Source: Marinicauda algicola
Lineage (GTDB): Bacteria; Pseudomonadota; Alphaproteobacteria; Caulobacterales; Maricaulaceae
DNA length: 64,000 nt
Direction of reading: 5' to 3'
NCBI RefSeq assembly: GCF_017161425.1
Contig: NZ_CP071057.1
Location: forward strand, 992,001 to 1,056,000
The position numbers were made by a program, and so were the translations under genes. Below, piece by piece: positions 43,045-52,707 of the stretch. The stretch's first letter is position 1. Every line of letters starts with the position of its first letter. Below the pieces are notes generated by a model. The model made no database searches, had not been told where the DNA came from, and was given only the letters and a program-made list of their open reading frames with translations.

Positions 43045-45168
43045 CTAGTGCCCGCCCGCGAGGACCGCCAGGAGCAGCAGCGCCACGATGTTGGTGATCT
43101 TGATCATCGGGTTCACGGCCGGACCGGCAGTGTCCTTGTAAGGATCGCCGACCGTGTCGCCGGTCACCGCGGCCTTGTGGGCTTCGCTGCCCTTGCCGCC
43201 GTGATGGCCGTCCTCGATGTATTTCTTGGCGTTGTCCCACGCCCCGCCGCCGGAGGTCATGGAAATTGCGACGAACAGGCCGGTGACGATCACGCCGAGC
43301 AGCATCGCTCCGACCGCGGCGAGCGCGGCCGCCTTGCCGGCGATCAGCAGCACCACGAAGAACAGCACGATCGGGCTGAGCACCGGAAGCAGCGAGGGCA
43401 CGACCATCTCGCGGATCGCGGCCTTGGTGAGGATGTCCACCGCCCGGCCGTAATCGGGCTTGGCAGTGCGCTCCATGATGCCCGGGATCTCGCGGAACTG
43501 GCGGCGCACCTCTTCCACGACGGACTGGGCCGCGCGGCCCACGGCCATCATCGACATGCCGCCGAACAGGAAGGGCAGAAGACCGCCGAACAGCAGGCCG
43601 ACCACGACGTACGGGTTGGACAGGGCGAAATCGACGATGACGCCGTCGAAGAAGCTTCCCGCCTCGGCGGTGCCGGCGAAGAAGCGGATGTCCTCGGTAT
43701 AGGCCGCGAACAGCACCAGGGCGCCGAGACCGGCCGAGCCGATCGCATAGCCCTTGGTCACCGCCTTGGTGGTGTTGCCGACCGCGTCGAGCGCATCGGT
43801 CGTCTCGCGCACCGAGCCTTCCAACTCGGCCATCTCCGCGATGCCGCCGGCATTGTCGGTGACCGGACCGAAGGCGTCGAGCGCGACGACCATGCCGGCG
43901 AGCGCCAGCATCGTCGTGGTGGCGACCGCGATGCCGAACAGGCCCGCGAAGTAGTGAGTCACGATGATGCCCGCGATGATGACGAGCGCGGGCAGCGCGG
44001 TGGATTCCAGCGACACGGCGAGACCCTGGATCACGTTGGTGCCGTGACCGGATTCCGATGCCTTCGCGACCGATTTCACCGGACGGTATTCGACGCCGGT
44101 ATAGTACTCGGTGATCCAGACGATGAGACCGGTCACGCCGAGGCCCGCAAGCGCGCAGATGAAGAGGTTCATCGGCGGGATTTCGACCCCGCCCGCACGC
44201 ACCAGCCCGTCGGGCACCAGCGTCCAGATGACCGCGGCGACCGCGGGAATGGACAGCACGGCGGTGGCGATGAAGCCCTTGTAGAGCGCGCCCATGATGT
44301 TCTTCGACTTGCCCAGGCGCACGAAGAAGGTGCCGATGATCGAGGTGACGATGCACACCGCGCCGATCGCGAGCGGGAGCACCATGCCGTCGACCTGGCT
44401 ACCGCCCACGAAGAAGATCGAGGCGAGCACCATGGTGGCCACCACGGTCACCGCATAGGTCTCGAACAGGTCCGCGGCCATGCCCGCACAGTCGCCGACA
44501 TTGTCGCCAACATTGTCCGCGATGGTCGCGGCATTGCGCGGATCGTCCTCGGGGATGCCCGCTTCCACCTTGCCGACCATGTCGCCGCCGACATCGGCGC
44601 CCTTGGTGAAGATGCCGCCGCCGAGACGGGCAAAGACGGAGATGAGGGAGGCCCCGAAGCCGAGCGCGACGAGCGCGTCGATCACGGTGCGGTCGCCCGG
44701 CGCATTGCCGAGCACGGCCGTCAGCACGAAGTAGTAGACCGCCACGCCGAGCAGGGCGAGACCGACCACGAGCATCCCGGTCACCGCGCCGGAGCGGAAC
44801 GCCAGCGACAGCCCCTGCGCGAGACCCTGCTGGGCCGCTTCGGTCGTGCGCACGTTGGCACGCACCGAGACCAGCATGCCGATGAAGCCGGCGAGGCCCG
44901 ACAGCACCGCACCGAGCGCGAAACCGATCGCCGCGAACACGCCGAGCAGGAAGAAGACGACGATGAAGATCACCACGCCGACGATCGCGATGGTGGTGTA
45001 CTGGCGCTTGAGATAGGCGTTCGCGCCTTCCTGGATCGCCCTGGCGATTTCCTGCATCCGCTCCGAGCCGGCGCTGGCCGACAGGATCGAGCGGATTGTG
45101 ACGGCTCCGTAGAGAATGGCCAGAAGACCGGCGCCCATCGCCAGCCAAAGCCAAAGGTCGGTACTCAT
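43045..45168 (-). CDS. hppA: Membrane-bound proton-translocating pyrophosphatase
   Basis: Couples hydrolysis of pyrophosphate to proton export. The 707-residue protein has about 15-16 membrane helices. It has the substrate motifs [20 protein letters not shown] and [20 protein letters not shown], and DNAGGIAEM. The residue after the [10 protein letters not shown] motif region fits the potassium-independent class (Lys rather than Ala), judged by eye. The C-terminal [16 protein letters not shown] and [20 protein letters not shown] are diagnostic. It is a single-gene unit. Confidence 0.96.
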   Translation of the reverse strand: MSTDLWLWLAMGAGLLAILYGAVTIRSILSASAGSERMQEIARAIQEGANAYLKRQYTTIAIVGVVIFIVVFFLLGVFAAIGFALGAVLSGLAGFIGMLVSVRANVRTTEAAQQGLAQGLSLAFRSGAVTGMLVVGLALLGVAVYYFVLTAVLGNAPGDRTVIDALVALGFGASLISVFARLGGGIFTKGADVGGDMVGKVEAGIPEDDPRNAATIADNVGDNVGDCAGMAADLFETYAVTVVATMVLASIFFVGGSQVDGMVLPLAIGAVCIVTSIIGTFFVRLGKSKNIMGALYKGFIATAVLSIPAVAAVIWTLVPDGLVRAGGVEIPPMNLFICALAGLGVTGLIVWITEYYTGVEYRPVKSVAKASESGHGTNVIQGLAVSLESTALPALVIIAGIIVTHYFAGLFGIAVATTTMLALAGMVVALDAFGPVTDNAGGIAEMAELEGSVRETTDALDAVGNTTKAVTKGYAIGSAGLGALVLFAAYTEDIRFFAGTAEAGSFFDGVIVDFALSNPYVVVGLLFGGLLPFLFGGMSMMAVGRAAQSVVEEVRRQFREIPGIMERTAKPDYGRAVDILTKAAIREMVVPSLLPVLSPIVLFFVVLLIAGKAAALAAVGAMLLGVIVTGLFVAISMTSGGGAWDNAKKYIEDGHHGGKGSEAHKAAVTGDTVGDPYKDTAGPAVNPMIKITNIVALLLLAVLAGGH

Positions 45169-45293
45169 GGCGTTACAGCCCCCGTTTTTCGATCGTTTTG
45201 ATTTCGAGGGACTGGCCGCGTTCTTGGCGAATCGTTGTCGGACCGCCCCTCCCCGATAGGTGACGGGACTATGCCGAATGCGGATGGGGCGCG

Positions 45294-45323
45294 CAATAGA
45301 AGGCGCGGGCCTGCGCCCGCGCC
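45294..45323 (-). terminator. Probable terminator of the glyA-to-thiL operon
   Basis: A perfect 9-bp stem GGCGCGGGC / GCCCGCGCC with a 4-nt loop, followed on the minus strand by TTCTATT, sits 5 nt past the stop of the last gene. Confidence 0.7.
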
Positions 45324-45328
45324 GGGGC

Positions 45329-45844
45329 TCAGCGCCCGACGAGGCGCACGTCGCCGCCGAGCAGCTCGATGCGCGCGAGGGTCGCGGGCGGCAGATGGGC
45401 CGTCAACGCGGCCTCCAGGGCGGCGCGGGTGGCGGTGTCGTCATAGGCCTCGGCGCCGGCGTGCTGGAACGGCGCGCGGTGGGCCGCCCGCACGGCGGAG
45501 TCCAGCAGGAAATGGGACTGGTCGCGCACGCGCCAGTCATCCACGCCGTCGCCCAGGTGCAGGCGCACCATGACGAAGGCATAGCCCTGAAGGGCGCCGC
45601 CGCGGACGACCGGCACGTTGATGCTGGGAAGGTCGACATAGGTGCCCGCCTCGGGCGGCGCGAAGGCCTCCTCGATCGCCCGTGTCTGCTCGGTGATGTC
45701 GTTGGGAAGGCGGAAGGATGAGACGTGCACGTTGGCCCGCGCCCCCTCCCCCGGCCCGGCGGGCGCAGAGGGCCCGGCGCCGGCGAGCGCCGGCGCGGCG
45801 AGGCCTGCCCCCAGGAGGGCGGCGAGGATCGGACGCGCGAACAT
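45329..45844 (-). CDS. Secreted protein of unknown function
   Basis: A 171-residue protein with a signal peptide (about 1-21, ending APALAG). The mature part has a strand-turn-strand stretch [20 protein letters not shown] and helices [20 protein letters not shown]. The order vaguely recalls FliL-type domains (strand, membrane-near region, two helices), but no motif allows assignment. It starts 23 nt after thiL and is probably the last gene of the rib operon. Confidence 0.7.
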   Translation of the reverse strand: MFARPILAALLGAGLAAPALAGAGPSAPAGPGEGARANVHVSSFRLPNDITEQTRAIEEAFAPPEAGTYVDLPSINVPVVRGGALQGYAFVMVRLHLGDGVDDWRVRDQSHFLLDSAVRAAHRAPFQHAGAEAYDDTATRAALEAALTAHLPPATLARIELLGGDVRLVGR

Positions 45845-45867
45845 GCAGGCAGACTACCCGCCGGGCC

Positions 45868-46851
45868 TCAAAAATGCGTAAAGCCGCCCCGCTCCACGGG
45901 CAGCGTCCGGCCCTCGAAGGACACCGTGACACCTTCCCCGGCCCCGAAAATGCCGGCCTGCTTCGCCTCGACCCCCGCCTCCCGGCAGGCGGCGATGAAG
46001 GCGTCGACGCGCTCGGGCGCGAGCGCGCAGGCGAGTTCGTAATCGTCGCCGGAGGTCGCCAGGCGCAGCCGGGCCGCCGCCTCGTCCGGCTGGCTTGCGA
46101 GCCATTCCCCGGCCGCTGGCGAGACCGGCATGTCCTCGAGGCGCAGCGCGAGGGCGAGGCCGCTCGCGGCGGCGACATGTCCGGCATCGGCGACGAGCCC
46201 GTCGGAGACATCGATCGCGGCGCGGGCATGTTCGCGCAGTGCCGGGGCGAGCGCGATGCGCGGCGTGGGCAGGTAGTGGCGTTCGAGCAGCGCCGCGGCC
46301 GCCTCGCCGTCGAGCGCGCGTTCGCCGCGCGCCAGGGCGAGGCCCAGCCCCGCATCCCCGATCGCGCCGGTGACGACCAGCCGGTCGCCGGGTCTCGCGC
46401 CGGCACGGGTGACCGCCTTGCCCGCCGGAACCTCGCCGAACGCGGTGACGGCGACGGTGAAGGGCCCCTCGCCCGCCGTGGTGTCGCCGCCGATCAGGGT
46501 CAGGCCGAAGCGTTCCTGGTCGGCCTTCAGCCCCTCCACGAAACGGGCCTGCAGCGCGCGGTCGGTGCCGAGCGGCCAGACGAGGCTCGTCATGTACCAG
46601 AGGGGGGTCGCGCCCATCGCGGCGAGATCGGAGAGATTGGCCCGCAGCGCCTTGCGCGCCACCAGGGCCGGGTCGTCGCTCTCGAGGAAATGGCGCCCCG
46701 CAACGAGCGCGTCGGCGGTGACCACGAGCTCGTGGCCCGCACGCGGCGCGATGACGGCGGCATCGTCCTTCAGCGCGAAGGCCCCCGCATGGCCCTTCGA
46801 GAGCGGGGCGAGCAGGCGTGCGATGAACTCGAACTCGCCGAAACCGCTCAT
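45868..46851 (-). CDS. thiL: Thiamine-monophosphate kinase
   Basis: Phosphorylates thiamine monophosphate to the active cofactor used by pyruvate dehydrogenase. The 327-residue protein shows GEFEFIARLLAPLSKGH, the ATP/metal motif KDDAAVI and ANLSDLAAMGATP, GGDTTAGEGPFTVAVTA and the C-terminal SGDDYELACAL. Start taken at ATG 46851 with GGGAG 8 nt before; a GTG at 46860 is possible. The nusB-thiL pair is conserved in alphaproteobacteria. Confidence 0.95.
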   Translation of the reverse strand: MSGFGEFEFIARLLAPLSKGHAGAFALKDDAAVIAPRAGHELVVTADALVAGRHFLESDDPALVARKALRANLSDLAAMGATPLWYMTSLVWPLGTDRALQARFVEGLKADQERFGLTLIGGDTTAGEGPFTVAVTAFGEVPAGKAVTRAGARPGDRLVVTGAIGDAGLGLALARGERALDGEAAAALLERHYLPTPRIALAPALREHARAAIDVSDGLVADAGHVAAASGLALALRLEDMPVSPAAGEWLASQPDEAAARLRLATSGDDYELACALAPERVDAFIAACREAGVEAKQAGIFGAGEGVTVSFEGRTLPVERGGFTHF

Positions 46852-46866
46852 GATCGCCACTCCCGG

Positions 46867-47349
46867 CTATTGCGCCGTGCGCACCTCGCCGGGACGGACC
46901 TTGCGGGCGAAGTTCTCCAGCGAGGCATTGATGAAGCCCGGCTCGGGCCCGTCATAGAAGGCGTTGGCGATGTCGACGTATTCGTTGATCACCGTGCCCA
47001 CCGGAACGTCCGTACGTACGAGGAGCTCGTAGCCGCCCGCACGCAGGATGGCGCGAAGCGTCGCATCCAGGCGCGACAGGCGCCAGCCCGACTTCAGCGT
47101 CTCGCGGATGCCGGCATCGACCTCGTCCTGGGCCTTGACCATGCCGGCGAGCAGGTCCTCGAAGAAGTCCTCGTCGGCCTCGATATACTCGCCGGGCTCG
47201 CCTGCATGGCCGAAATGGTGCGCGCGGAACTGGCGCGTCACCTCGCTCGCCCCGGCCCCGGTCAGCTCCATCTGGTAGAGCGCCTGGACGGCGGCCAGCC
47301 GGGCCGAGCGGCGAAGACGCGCGCGCGACTGGGAGGCGGTCTCGCTCAT
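46867..47349 (-). CDS. nusB: Transcription antitermination factor NusB
   Basis: Binds boxA RNA with S10 in rRNA antitermination. The 160-residue product starts MSETASQSRARLRRSARLAA and has the AVQALYQMELTG motif and the C-terminal TDVPVGTVINEYVDIANAFY. Its ATG overlaps the ribH stop by 4 nt. The riboflavin-nusB linkage is a standard arrangement in many proteobacteria. Confidence 0.95.
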   Translation of the reverse strand: MSETASQSRARLRRSARLAAVQALYQMELTGAGASEVTRQFRAHHFGHAGEPGEYIEADEDFFEDLLAGMVKAQDEVDAGIRETLKSGWRLSRLDATLRAILRAGGYELLVRTDVPVGTVINEYVDIANAFYDGPEPGFINASLENFARKVRPGEVRTAQ

Positions 47350-47783
47350 CGCTTCGCCCCGAAGCGCGCACGCGCCTCGATCATCGTCAGGCAGGCCTGG
47401 GCCGCGTCCCTGCCCTTGTTCTTCTCGTCGACATGGGCGCGCACGCGCGCCTGCTTGATGTTCTCCACGGTGAGGATGCCGTAGCCGATGGCGACACCCT
47501 TCAGGGAGAGGTCCATCAGGCCGCGGGCGGACTCCCCGCAGACATAGTCGTAATGGCTGGTCTCGCCGCGAATGACGCAGCCGAGCGCGACATAGCCGTC
47601 GAAGCCGGCCTTGCCGGCCTCGGCCTGGGCGATGACGCCGGGGATCTCGAACGCGCCGGGCACCTCGAAGGTCTCGTGTGCGACGCCCTGCGCATCGAGC
47701 TCGGCGCGCGCGCCCTTCAGCAGTTCCTCGGTGATGTCCTCGTAGAACGGCGCGGCGACGAGGAGGACTTTCTTGGCAGCCAT
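47346..47783 (-). CDS. ribH: 6,7-dimethyl-8-ribityllumazine synthase
   Basis: Penultimate enzyme of riboflavin synthesis. The 145-residue protein has the phosphate-binding VPGAFEIPGVI region and catalytic GCVIRGETSHYDYVC. It lies 2 nt after ribB and overlaps nusB. Family length is 140-160, so it is complete. Confidence 0.96.
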   Translation of the reverse strand: MAAKKVLLVAAPFYEDITEELLKGARAELDAQGVAHETFEVPGAFEIPGVIAQAEAGKAGFDGYVALGCVIRGETSHYDYVCGESARGLMDLSLKGVAIGYGILTVENIKQARVRAHVDEKNKGRDAAQACLTMIEARARFGAKR

Positions 47784-47785
47784 GG

Positions 47786-48919
47786 TCAGTGTCCTTCGAT
47801 CTCGCGCTGTTCAATAACCTCCAGCCCGTATCCTTCAAGTCCGACGATCTTCTGCGGCGCAGTCGACAGGAGGATCATCTTGCGCACGCCGAGATCGAGC
47901 AGGATCTGCGCGCCGACGCCGTATTCGCGCAGGCGCCGGGCCTCGCGCGCGTGATCGGGATCGACCGGCGCGCCGCCGAAGCGCTCGGTGATGGCGGCGG
48001 GGTTGGTCTCGCGGATGAAGACCATGACGCCCGGCCCGTCATGGGCGGCGAGCGCCTTGATGCCTTCCTCGACCAGACCCTCGCGCGCGCCGGCAGCGGC
48101 CAGCACGTCGTCGGTGAAGCTCACCTTGTGCATGCGCACCAGGACCGGCGCGGCCGGCGAGATCGCACCCTTGGTCAGAGCGACATGCTCGACATTGTCG
48201 ACCAGCGAGCGGAACACGGTGAGCCGGAACGGCCCGCCCCACTTCGTGGTCACCTCGCTGTCGAGGCGGCGCTCCACGAACCGGTCGTGCTTCCTGCGGT
48301 AGGCGATGAGATCGGCGATCGTGCCGATCTTCAGCCCGTGGCGCTGGGCAAAGCCGATCAGGTCGGGAAGCCGGGCCATCGAGCCGTCATCGTTCATGAT
48401 CTCGCAGATCACGCCGGACGGGTTCATGCCGGCCAGGCGCGCGACGTCGACGGCGGCCTCGGTATGGCCGGCACGCACCAGCACGCCGCCGTCGCGCGCC
48501 ATAAGCGGGAAGACGTGGCCGGGGCTGACGATGTCCTCGGCACCCTTGGTGGGATCGATCGCCACGTTGATGGTGCGCGCGCGGTCGTGCGCGGAGATGC
48601 CGGTGGACACTCCTTCGCGGGCCTCGATCGAGACGGTGAAGGCGGTGGACTGGCGCGAGCGGTTGTGCCCGCTCATCAGCTGCAGGCCGAGCGCCTCGGA
48701 GCGCTCGCGCGTCATGGCCAGGCAGATCAGGCCGCGCCCGTACTTGGCCATGAAGTTGACCTGCTCGGGCGTGGCGAACTGGGCCGGAATGACGAGATCG
48801 CCCTCGTTCTCGCGGTCCTCGGCATCGACGAGGATGAACATGCGCCCGTTGCGGGCATCCTCGATGATGTCCTCGATGGGCGAGAGCGGGGTATCGGTGC
48901 GGGTGGCGGTATCGGTCAC
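47786..48919 (-). CDS. ribB: 3,4-dihydroxy-2-butanone 4-phosphate synthase with degenerate GTP cyclohydrolase II domain
   Basis: Makes the four-carbon unit of riboflavin from ribulose 5-phosphate. Residues 1-205 hold a full RibB domain (VDAEDRENEGDLVIPAQF, SGHNRSRQSTAFTVSIEARE, GHTEAAVDVARLAGMNP). Residues 210-377 match the RibA fold (VRMHKVSFTDDVLA, GVGAQILLDLGVRKMILLS), but the zinc cysteines of the usual GSLRCDCG motif are absent. Only RibB activity is expected, so GTP cyclohydrolase II must be encoded elsewhere. Confidence 0.92.
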   Translation of the reverse strand: MTDTATRTDTPLSPIEDIIEDARNGRMFILVDAEDRENEGDLVIPAQFATPEQVNFMAKYGRGLICLAMTRERSEALGLQLMSGHNRSRQSTAFTVSIEAREGVSTGISAHDRARTINVAIDPTKGAEDIVSPGHVFPLMARDGGVLVRAGHTEAAVDVARLAGMNPSGVICEIMNDDGSMARLPDLIGFAQRHGLKIGTIADLIAYRRKHDRFVERRLDSEVTTKWGGPFRLTVFRSLVDNVEHVALTKGAISPAAPVLVRMHKVSFTDDVLAAAGAREGLVEEGIKALAAHDGPGVMVFIRETNPAAITERFGGAPVDPDHAREARRLREYGVGAQILLDLGVRKMILLSTAPQKIVGLEGYGLEVIEQREIEGH

Positions 48920-48933
48920 GTTGGTCTTTCCGT

Positions 48934-49536
48934 TCAGCCGGCCTGGCCGGCGAGACGCGCGGCGTAGCGCGCCATGACATCGACCTCAAGATTGACGTGC
49001 GCTCCCGGCTTCAGCGCGCCGAGCGTCGTCACCTTCGCGGTATGGGGGATGATCATCAGGTCGAACACCGCGCCCTCCACCGCGTTGACGGTGAGCGAGA
49101 CGCCGTCGACGGCGATCGAGCCCTTCTCCGCGATGAAGCGCGACAGGGTTCCCGGCGCGCGCACGCGCAGCGTCAGCCAGCCCTCGCTCCGCTCGACAGA
49201 GACCACCTCGCCGACCCCGTCGACATGGCCCTGGACGATGTGGCCGCCAAGCTCGTCGCCCACCTTCAGCGGGCGCTCGAGATTGACGCTGTCACCCTCG
49301 CGCCAGGCGCCGAGCGTGGTGCGCCTCAGCGTTTCCGGCGACACCTCCACGGCATAGCGCGCACCGTCGGCGACCGGAGCGACATGGACCACGGTGAGGC
49401 AGGCGCCGGCATGGGCGATGGACGCCCCGAGCGCGATGCCAGCGGGATCGTAGGGACACTCGATCTCGAAGCGGCGGTCGCGCTCGCCCGATATCCTGGC
49501 GATGCGGCCCTTTGCGGTGACGATGCCGGTGAACAT
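48934..49536 (-). CDS. ribE: Riboflavin synthase, alpha chain
   Basis: Dismutes two lumazine molecules to riboflavin. The 200-residue product has two lumazine-binding repeats (MFTGIVTAKGRIARI and ELGGHIVQGHVDGVGEVVSV), with the catalytic SIAHAGACLTVV and GSIAVDGVSLTVN loops. Start at ATG 49536, overlapping the ribD stop by one nucleotide (TGATG). It is followed by ribB 14 nt later. Confidence 0.96.
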   Translation of the reverse strand: MFTGIVTAKGRIARISGERDRRFEIECPYDPAGIALGASIAHAGACLTVVHVAPVADGARYAVEVSPETLRRTTLGAWREGDSVNLERPLKVGDELGGHIVQGHVDGVGEVVSVERSEGWLTLRVRAPGTLSRFIAEKGSIAVDGVSLTVNAVEGAVFDLMIIPHTAKVTTLGALKPGAHVNLEVDVMARYAARLAGQAG

Positions 49537-50189
49537 CAGCGGTCCAGTTCGTAGGTTTCGTGGATGTCCGGGCCGCACTCGCGCACGCCCGCACGCACAA
49601 ATCTGGGGGCCGAGGCGAGGCTCTCAAGCCCGAGGCCTGTGAAAACCGGCCTCGCATCGCCGCCGAGCACGATCGGAGCGCGGAACCACTCGATGCGGGT
49701 CAGCCCGCGCGCGCGCAGCGCCGAGGCCGCGACCGCGGCACCGGCTTCGATGAGGACGCAGGCGAAACCGCGCCCGTCGAGTTCGCTCAGAGCGGCGTCG
49801 ATCGAGACGACGCCGGCTTCGCCCGGGCAGGCCACCACCTCGACGCCCGCGCTGCGCAGCGCTTCGGCGCGCGCGCCGGGCGCGTCGCCGCGGCAGAAGA
49901 CGAAGCGCTCGCGTCCGGCGGCGAAGATCCGGGCCTGCGGGCGGACCCGGCAGTGCGTGTCGAGCACCGCGACCGCCGGCTGCGGCCCGTGAAATCCCTC
50001 AACGTCGCGCACGTCCATGCGCGGATCGTCCGCCTCGACGGTACCGCGGCCGGTCAGGATCGCGTCGGCTTGCGATCGCAGCCGGTGCACCTCTGCGCGG
50101 GCCTCTTCCGAGGTGATCCAGCGGCTCTCCCCGTTGGCGAGGGCGATGCGCCCGTCCAGCGAGGTCGCGAGCTTGAGCACCACCTCCAT
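49536..50189 (-). CDS. ribD: RibD-type pyrimidine reductase domain only (riboflavin synthesis)
   Basis: A 217-residue protein with the reductase fold: VVLKLATSLDGRIALANGES, the DAILTGRGTVEADDPRMDV NADPH stretch, and ACVLIEAGAAVAAS. Full RibD is about 360 residues with an N-terminal zinc deaminase (HAE and PCxxxGRTPPC motifs). That domain is absent and no space remains before nrdR (6-nt gap). The deaminase must be elsewhere, or a separate enzyme fills the step. Confidence 0.88.
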   Translation of the reverse strand: MEVVLKLATSLDGRIALANGESRWITSEEARAEVHRLRSQADAILTGRGTVEADDPRMDVRDVEGFHGPQPAVAVLDTHCRVRPQARIFAAGRERFVFCRGDAPGARAEALRSAGVEVVACPGEAGVVSIDAALSELDGRGFACVLIEAGAAVAASALRARGLTRIEWFRAPIVLGGDARPVFTGLGLESLASAPRFVRAGVRECGPDIHETYELDR

Positions 50190-50195
50190 GGCGAG

Positions 50196-50687
50196 CTACT
50201 CGTCCTCGTCCCTGCGCGCGCCGGGCTTCGTCCTGGACCCGAGCTTCTCGCCCTTGATGAAGTCGGAGAAGTCGGCGACCTCGCGGAAGTCCTTGTAGAC
50301 CGAGGCATAGCGGACATAGGCGACGGTATCGAGGTTCTTGAGCCCCTCCATCACCATCTCGCCGATCGTCTTCGAGGGAATGTCCGGATCGCCGCCGCTC
50401 TCCAGGCGGCGCACGATGCCGGAGACCATCTGCTCGAGCTTGTCGCGGTCTATCGCGCGCTTCTGCGTGGCGAGCAGGATGGAGCGGATCAGCTTGTCCC
50501 GGTCGAAGGGCACGCGCTTGCCATCGCTCTTGATCACGTTGAGATCGCGCAGCTGAACCCGCTCGAACGTGGTGAAGCGGGCCGCGCAGGACGGGCACTG
50601 GCGCCGGCGGCGAATCGCCTGCCCGTCCTCGGCGGGACGGGAGTCCTTCACCTGCGTGTCGGGATGGCTGCAGAACGGACAGCGCAA
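50196..50687 (-). CDS. nrdR: Transcriptional repressor NrdR
   Basis: Zinc-finger/ATP-cone regulator that represses ribonucleotide reductase genes. The 163-residue product has the four-cysteine ribbon [15 protein letters not shown]...[11 protein letters not shown] and the ATP-cone ([18 protein letters not shown]). A short acidic C-terminal tail is present. It lies between glyA and the rib genes, a common alphaproteobacterial order. Confidence 0.97.
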   Translation of the reverse strand: MRCPFCSHPDTQVKDSRPAEDGQAIRRRRQCPSCAARFTTFERVQLRDLNVIKSDGKRVPFDRDKLIRSILLATQKRAIDRDKLEQMVSGIVRRLESGGDPDIPSKTIGEMVMEGLKNLDTVAYVRYASVYKDFREVADFSDFIKGEKLGSRTKPGARRDEDE

Positions 50688-50697
50688 GGCGCCTCTC

Positions 50698-52002
50698 CTA
50701 GCCGAGTTCTGAATAGATCGGGAAGCGCTCGCAAAGCGCGATCACCTCCTCGCGGACCCGCGCCTCGACCTGCGCGTCGCCCTCACGGTTCACGCTCAGC
50801 GAATCGAGCACCTCGGCCATCATCTCGCCGACGCGCGCGAACTCGGCCTTGCCGAAGCCCCGCGTCGTGCCGGCGGGCGAACCGATGCGCAGCCCGGAGG
50901 TCACCGTCGGCTTCTCCGGGTCGAAGGGGACGCCGTTCTTGTTGCAGGTGATGTGGGCGCGTTCGAGCGCCTTCTCCGAGATGTCCCCGGTGAGCGATTT
51001 AGGCCGCAGGTCGACGAGCGCGAGATGGCTGTCCGTACCGCCGGAGACGAGCGCGTAGCCGCGCTCGGTGAGCGCACCGGCCATCGCCTTGCAGTTCTCG
51101 ATCACGTCCTTTGCATAGGTCCTGAACTCGGGGCGCAGGGCCTCCCCGAAGGCGACGGCCTTCGCGGCGATCACGTGCATCAGCGGGCCGCCCTGCAGGC
51201 CGGGGAAGACGGCCGAGTTGATCTTCTTGCCGATCTCCTCGTCGCGCGAGAGCACCATGCCGCCGCGCGGGCCGCGCAGCGTCTTGTGGGTCGTGGTGGT
51301 GACCACGTCGGCGTGCGGGACCGGGTTGGGATAGGCGCCGCCGGCCACCAGGCCGGCGAAATGGGCCATGTCGACCATGAGATAGGCGCCGACCTCGTCG
51401 GCGATCTCGCGGAAGGCCGCGAAATCGATCGTGCGCGGATAGGCCGAGCCGCCGGCGATGATCATCTGGGGCTTCAGCTCGCGGGCCTGGTCGCGAAGGG
51501 CGTCGTAATCGATGAGGTGGTCGTCCTGCCTCACCCCGTAGTGATGGGCCTCGAACCACTTGCCGGAGATGTTCGGGCGCGCGCCGTGCGTCAGATGGCC
51601 GCCGGCGGACAGGTCGAGCCCGAGAATCCTGTCGCCGGGCTTCAGGAGCGCGAGGAAGACCGCCTGGTTGGCCTGGCTGCCCGAGTTGGGCTGCACGTTC
51701 GCGTAGGCCGCGCCAAAGAGGCGCTTCGCGCGATCGCGCGCCAGCTCCTCGGCGATGTCGACGAACTCGCAGCCCCCGTAATAGCGCTTGCCGGGATAGC
51801 CCTCGGCATACTTGTTCGTGAGCGGCGAGCCCTGCGCCTCCAGCACGGCGCGCGAGACGATGTTTTCCGAGGCGATCAGCTCGATCTGCGTCTGCTGGCG
51901 GCGCAGCTCCCTGGAGATCGCATCGGCGAGCTCGGGGTCGCGCGCGGCGAGGCTCTCACCGAAGAAGGACTGCTGAAGGCTCTTGGACTGATCGTCGGGC
52001 AT
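50698..52002 (-). CDS. glyA: Serine hydroxymethyltransferase
   Basis: PLP enzyme that interconverts serine and glycine with tetrahydrofolate, making one-carbon units. The 434-residue protein has [40 protein letters not shown] and the PLP lysine in [18 protein letters not shown]. Start at ATG 52002 ([11 protein letters not shown]) with AGGGAG upstream. It leads the operon glyA-nrdR-ribD-ribE-ribB-ribH-nusB-thiL; glycine supplied here also feeds hemA. Confidence 0.97.
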   Translation of the reverse strand: MPDDQSKSLQQSFFGESLAARDPELADAISRELRRQQTQIELIASENIVSRAVLEAQGSPLTNKYAEGYPGKRYYGGCEFVDIAEELARDRAKRLFGAAYANVQPNSGSQANQAVFLALLKPGDRILGLDLSAGGHLTHGARPNISGKWFEAHHYGVRQDDHLIDYDALRDQARELKPQMIIAGGSAYPRTIDFAAFREIADEVGAYLMVDMAHFAGLVAGGAYPNPVPHADVVTTTTHKTLRGPRGGMVLSRDEEIGKKINSAVFPGLQGGPLMHVIAAKAVAFGEALRPEFRTYAKDVIENCKAMAGALTERGYALVSGGTDSHLALVDLRPKSLTGDISEKALERAHITCNKNGVPFDPEKPTVTSGLRIGSPAGTTRGFGKAEFARVGEMMAEVLDSLSVNREGDAQVEARVREEVIALCERFPIYSELG

Positions 52003-52171
52003 CGGCTCGCTCCCTGTCTCGTGCTCAGGCACAGACATACGGCTCCGGGCGCACGCCGACAACACCGCAGGACCGCTTAATTTCGGGCAACGACTGCTTG
52101 AGGTCGCGCATCAACGACAGCGGCAATTCTTGAAGCGGGAACGAAGTCTGCATTTTTTCTCGAAACATCAC

Positions 52172-52200
52172 TTGTGCAGCATGCTGCGAACCAATATAGA
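52172..52200 (+). promoter_or_regulatory. Probable mucR promoter with palindromic spacer
   Basis: TTGTGC (52172-52177) and TATAGA (52195-52200) are 17 bp apart, about 54 bp before the mucR start. A perfect 12-bp palindrome GCAGCATGCTGC (52176-52187) overlaps the -35 box and spacer and could be an operator. Confidence 0.6.
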
Positions 52201-52253
52201 GGCGACAAGGCGCGTTATTCCGCGCGATTCTGCAACGTTAAACAGGATTGGCA

Positions 52254-52691
52254 ATGACTGAAGAGCAAACCAGCACCGTCGACCAGGAAGAAATCCTCCG
52301 GATGACGACCGACATCGTCGCCTCCTTCCTTACGCATAATTCTATTCCTTCGGAGAACGTCCCGGAGATGATCAAGTCGATCTACTCCACGATGCGTTCG
52401 CTCTCCTCTAAGGAGGAAGAGAAGGCCGAGACCAAGCAGAAGCCCGCCGTTCCGGTGTCGAAATCGGTGCAGGACGACTACATCGTCTGCCTGGAAGACG
52501 GCAAGAAGCTGAAGATGCTCAAGCGCTATCTGCGCTCGCAATACGACATGAGCCCGGAAGAATACCGCCGCAAGTGGGGCCTGCCGGCCGACTACCCGAT
52601 GGTCGCCCCGGCCTATTCGCGCCGCCGCTCGCAGTTCGCCAAGGATATCGGCCTCGGCCGCGGCGGACGCAAGAAGCGCGCGTCCAAGTAA
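52254..52691 (+). CDS. mucR: MucR/Ros-family transcriptional regulator
   Basis: A 145-residue H-NS-like global regulator. In Caulobacter MucR1/2 act with SciP in cell-cycle control; in rhizobia MucR controls surface sugars. Residues 1-65 form the oligomerisation part; the C-terminal DNA-binding part is CLEDGKKLKMLKRYLRSQYD then YRRKWGLPADYPMVAPAYS. Of the usual Cys2His2 zinc ligands only the first cysteine is kept (second is Asp, histidines are Tyr/Gln), as in zinc-free family members. Start at ATG 52254; ATG 52248 is possible. Confidence 0.93.
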   Translation: MTEEQTSTVDQEEILRMTTDIVASFLTHNSIPSENVPEMIKSIYSTMRSLSSKEEEKAETKQKPAVPVSKSVQDDYIVCLEDGKKLKMLKRYLRSQYDMSPEEYRRKWGLPADYPMVAPAYSRRRSQFAKDIGLGRGGRKKRASK

Positions 52692-52707
52692 TCGCGTTTA
52701 TACTCAA

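Noticed and set aside
52003-52253. Riboswitch in the glyA leader or before the rib genes
   Set aside because: No glycine, FMN or SAM aptamer consensus was recognised by eye; a covariance-model search would be needed to be sure.
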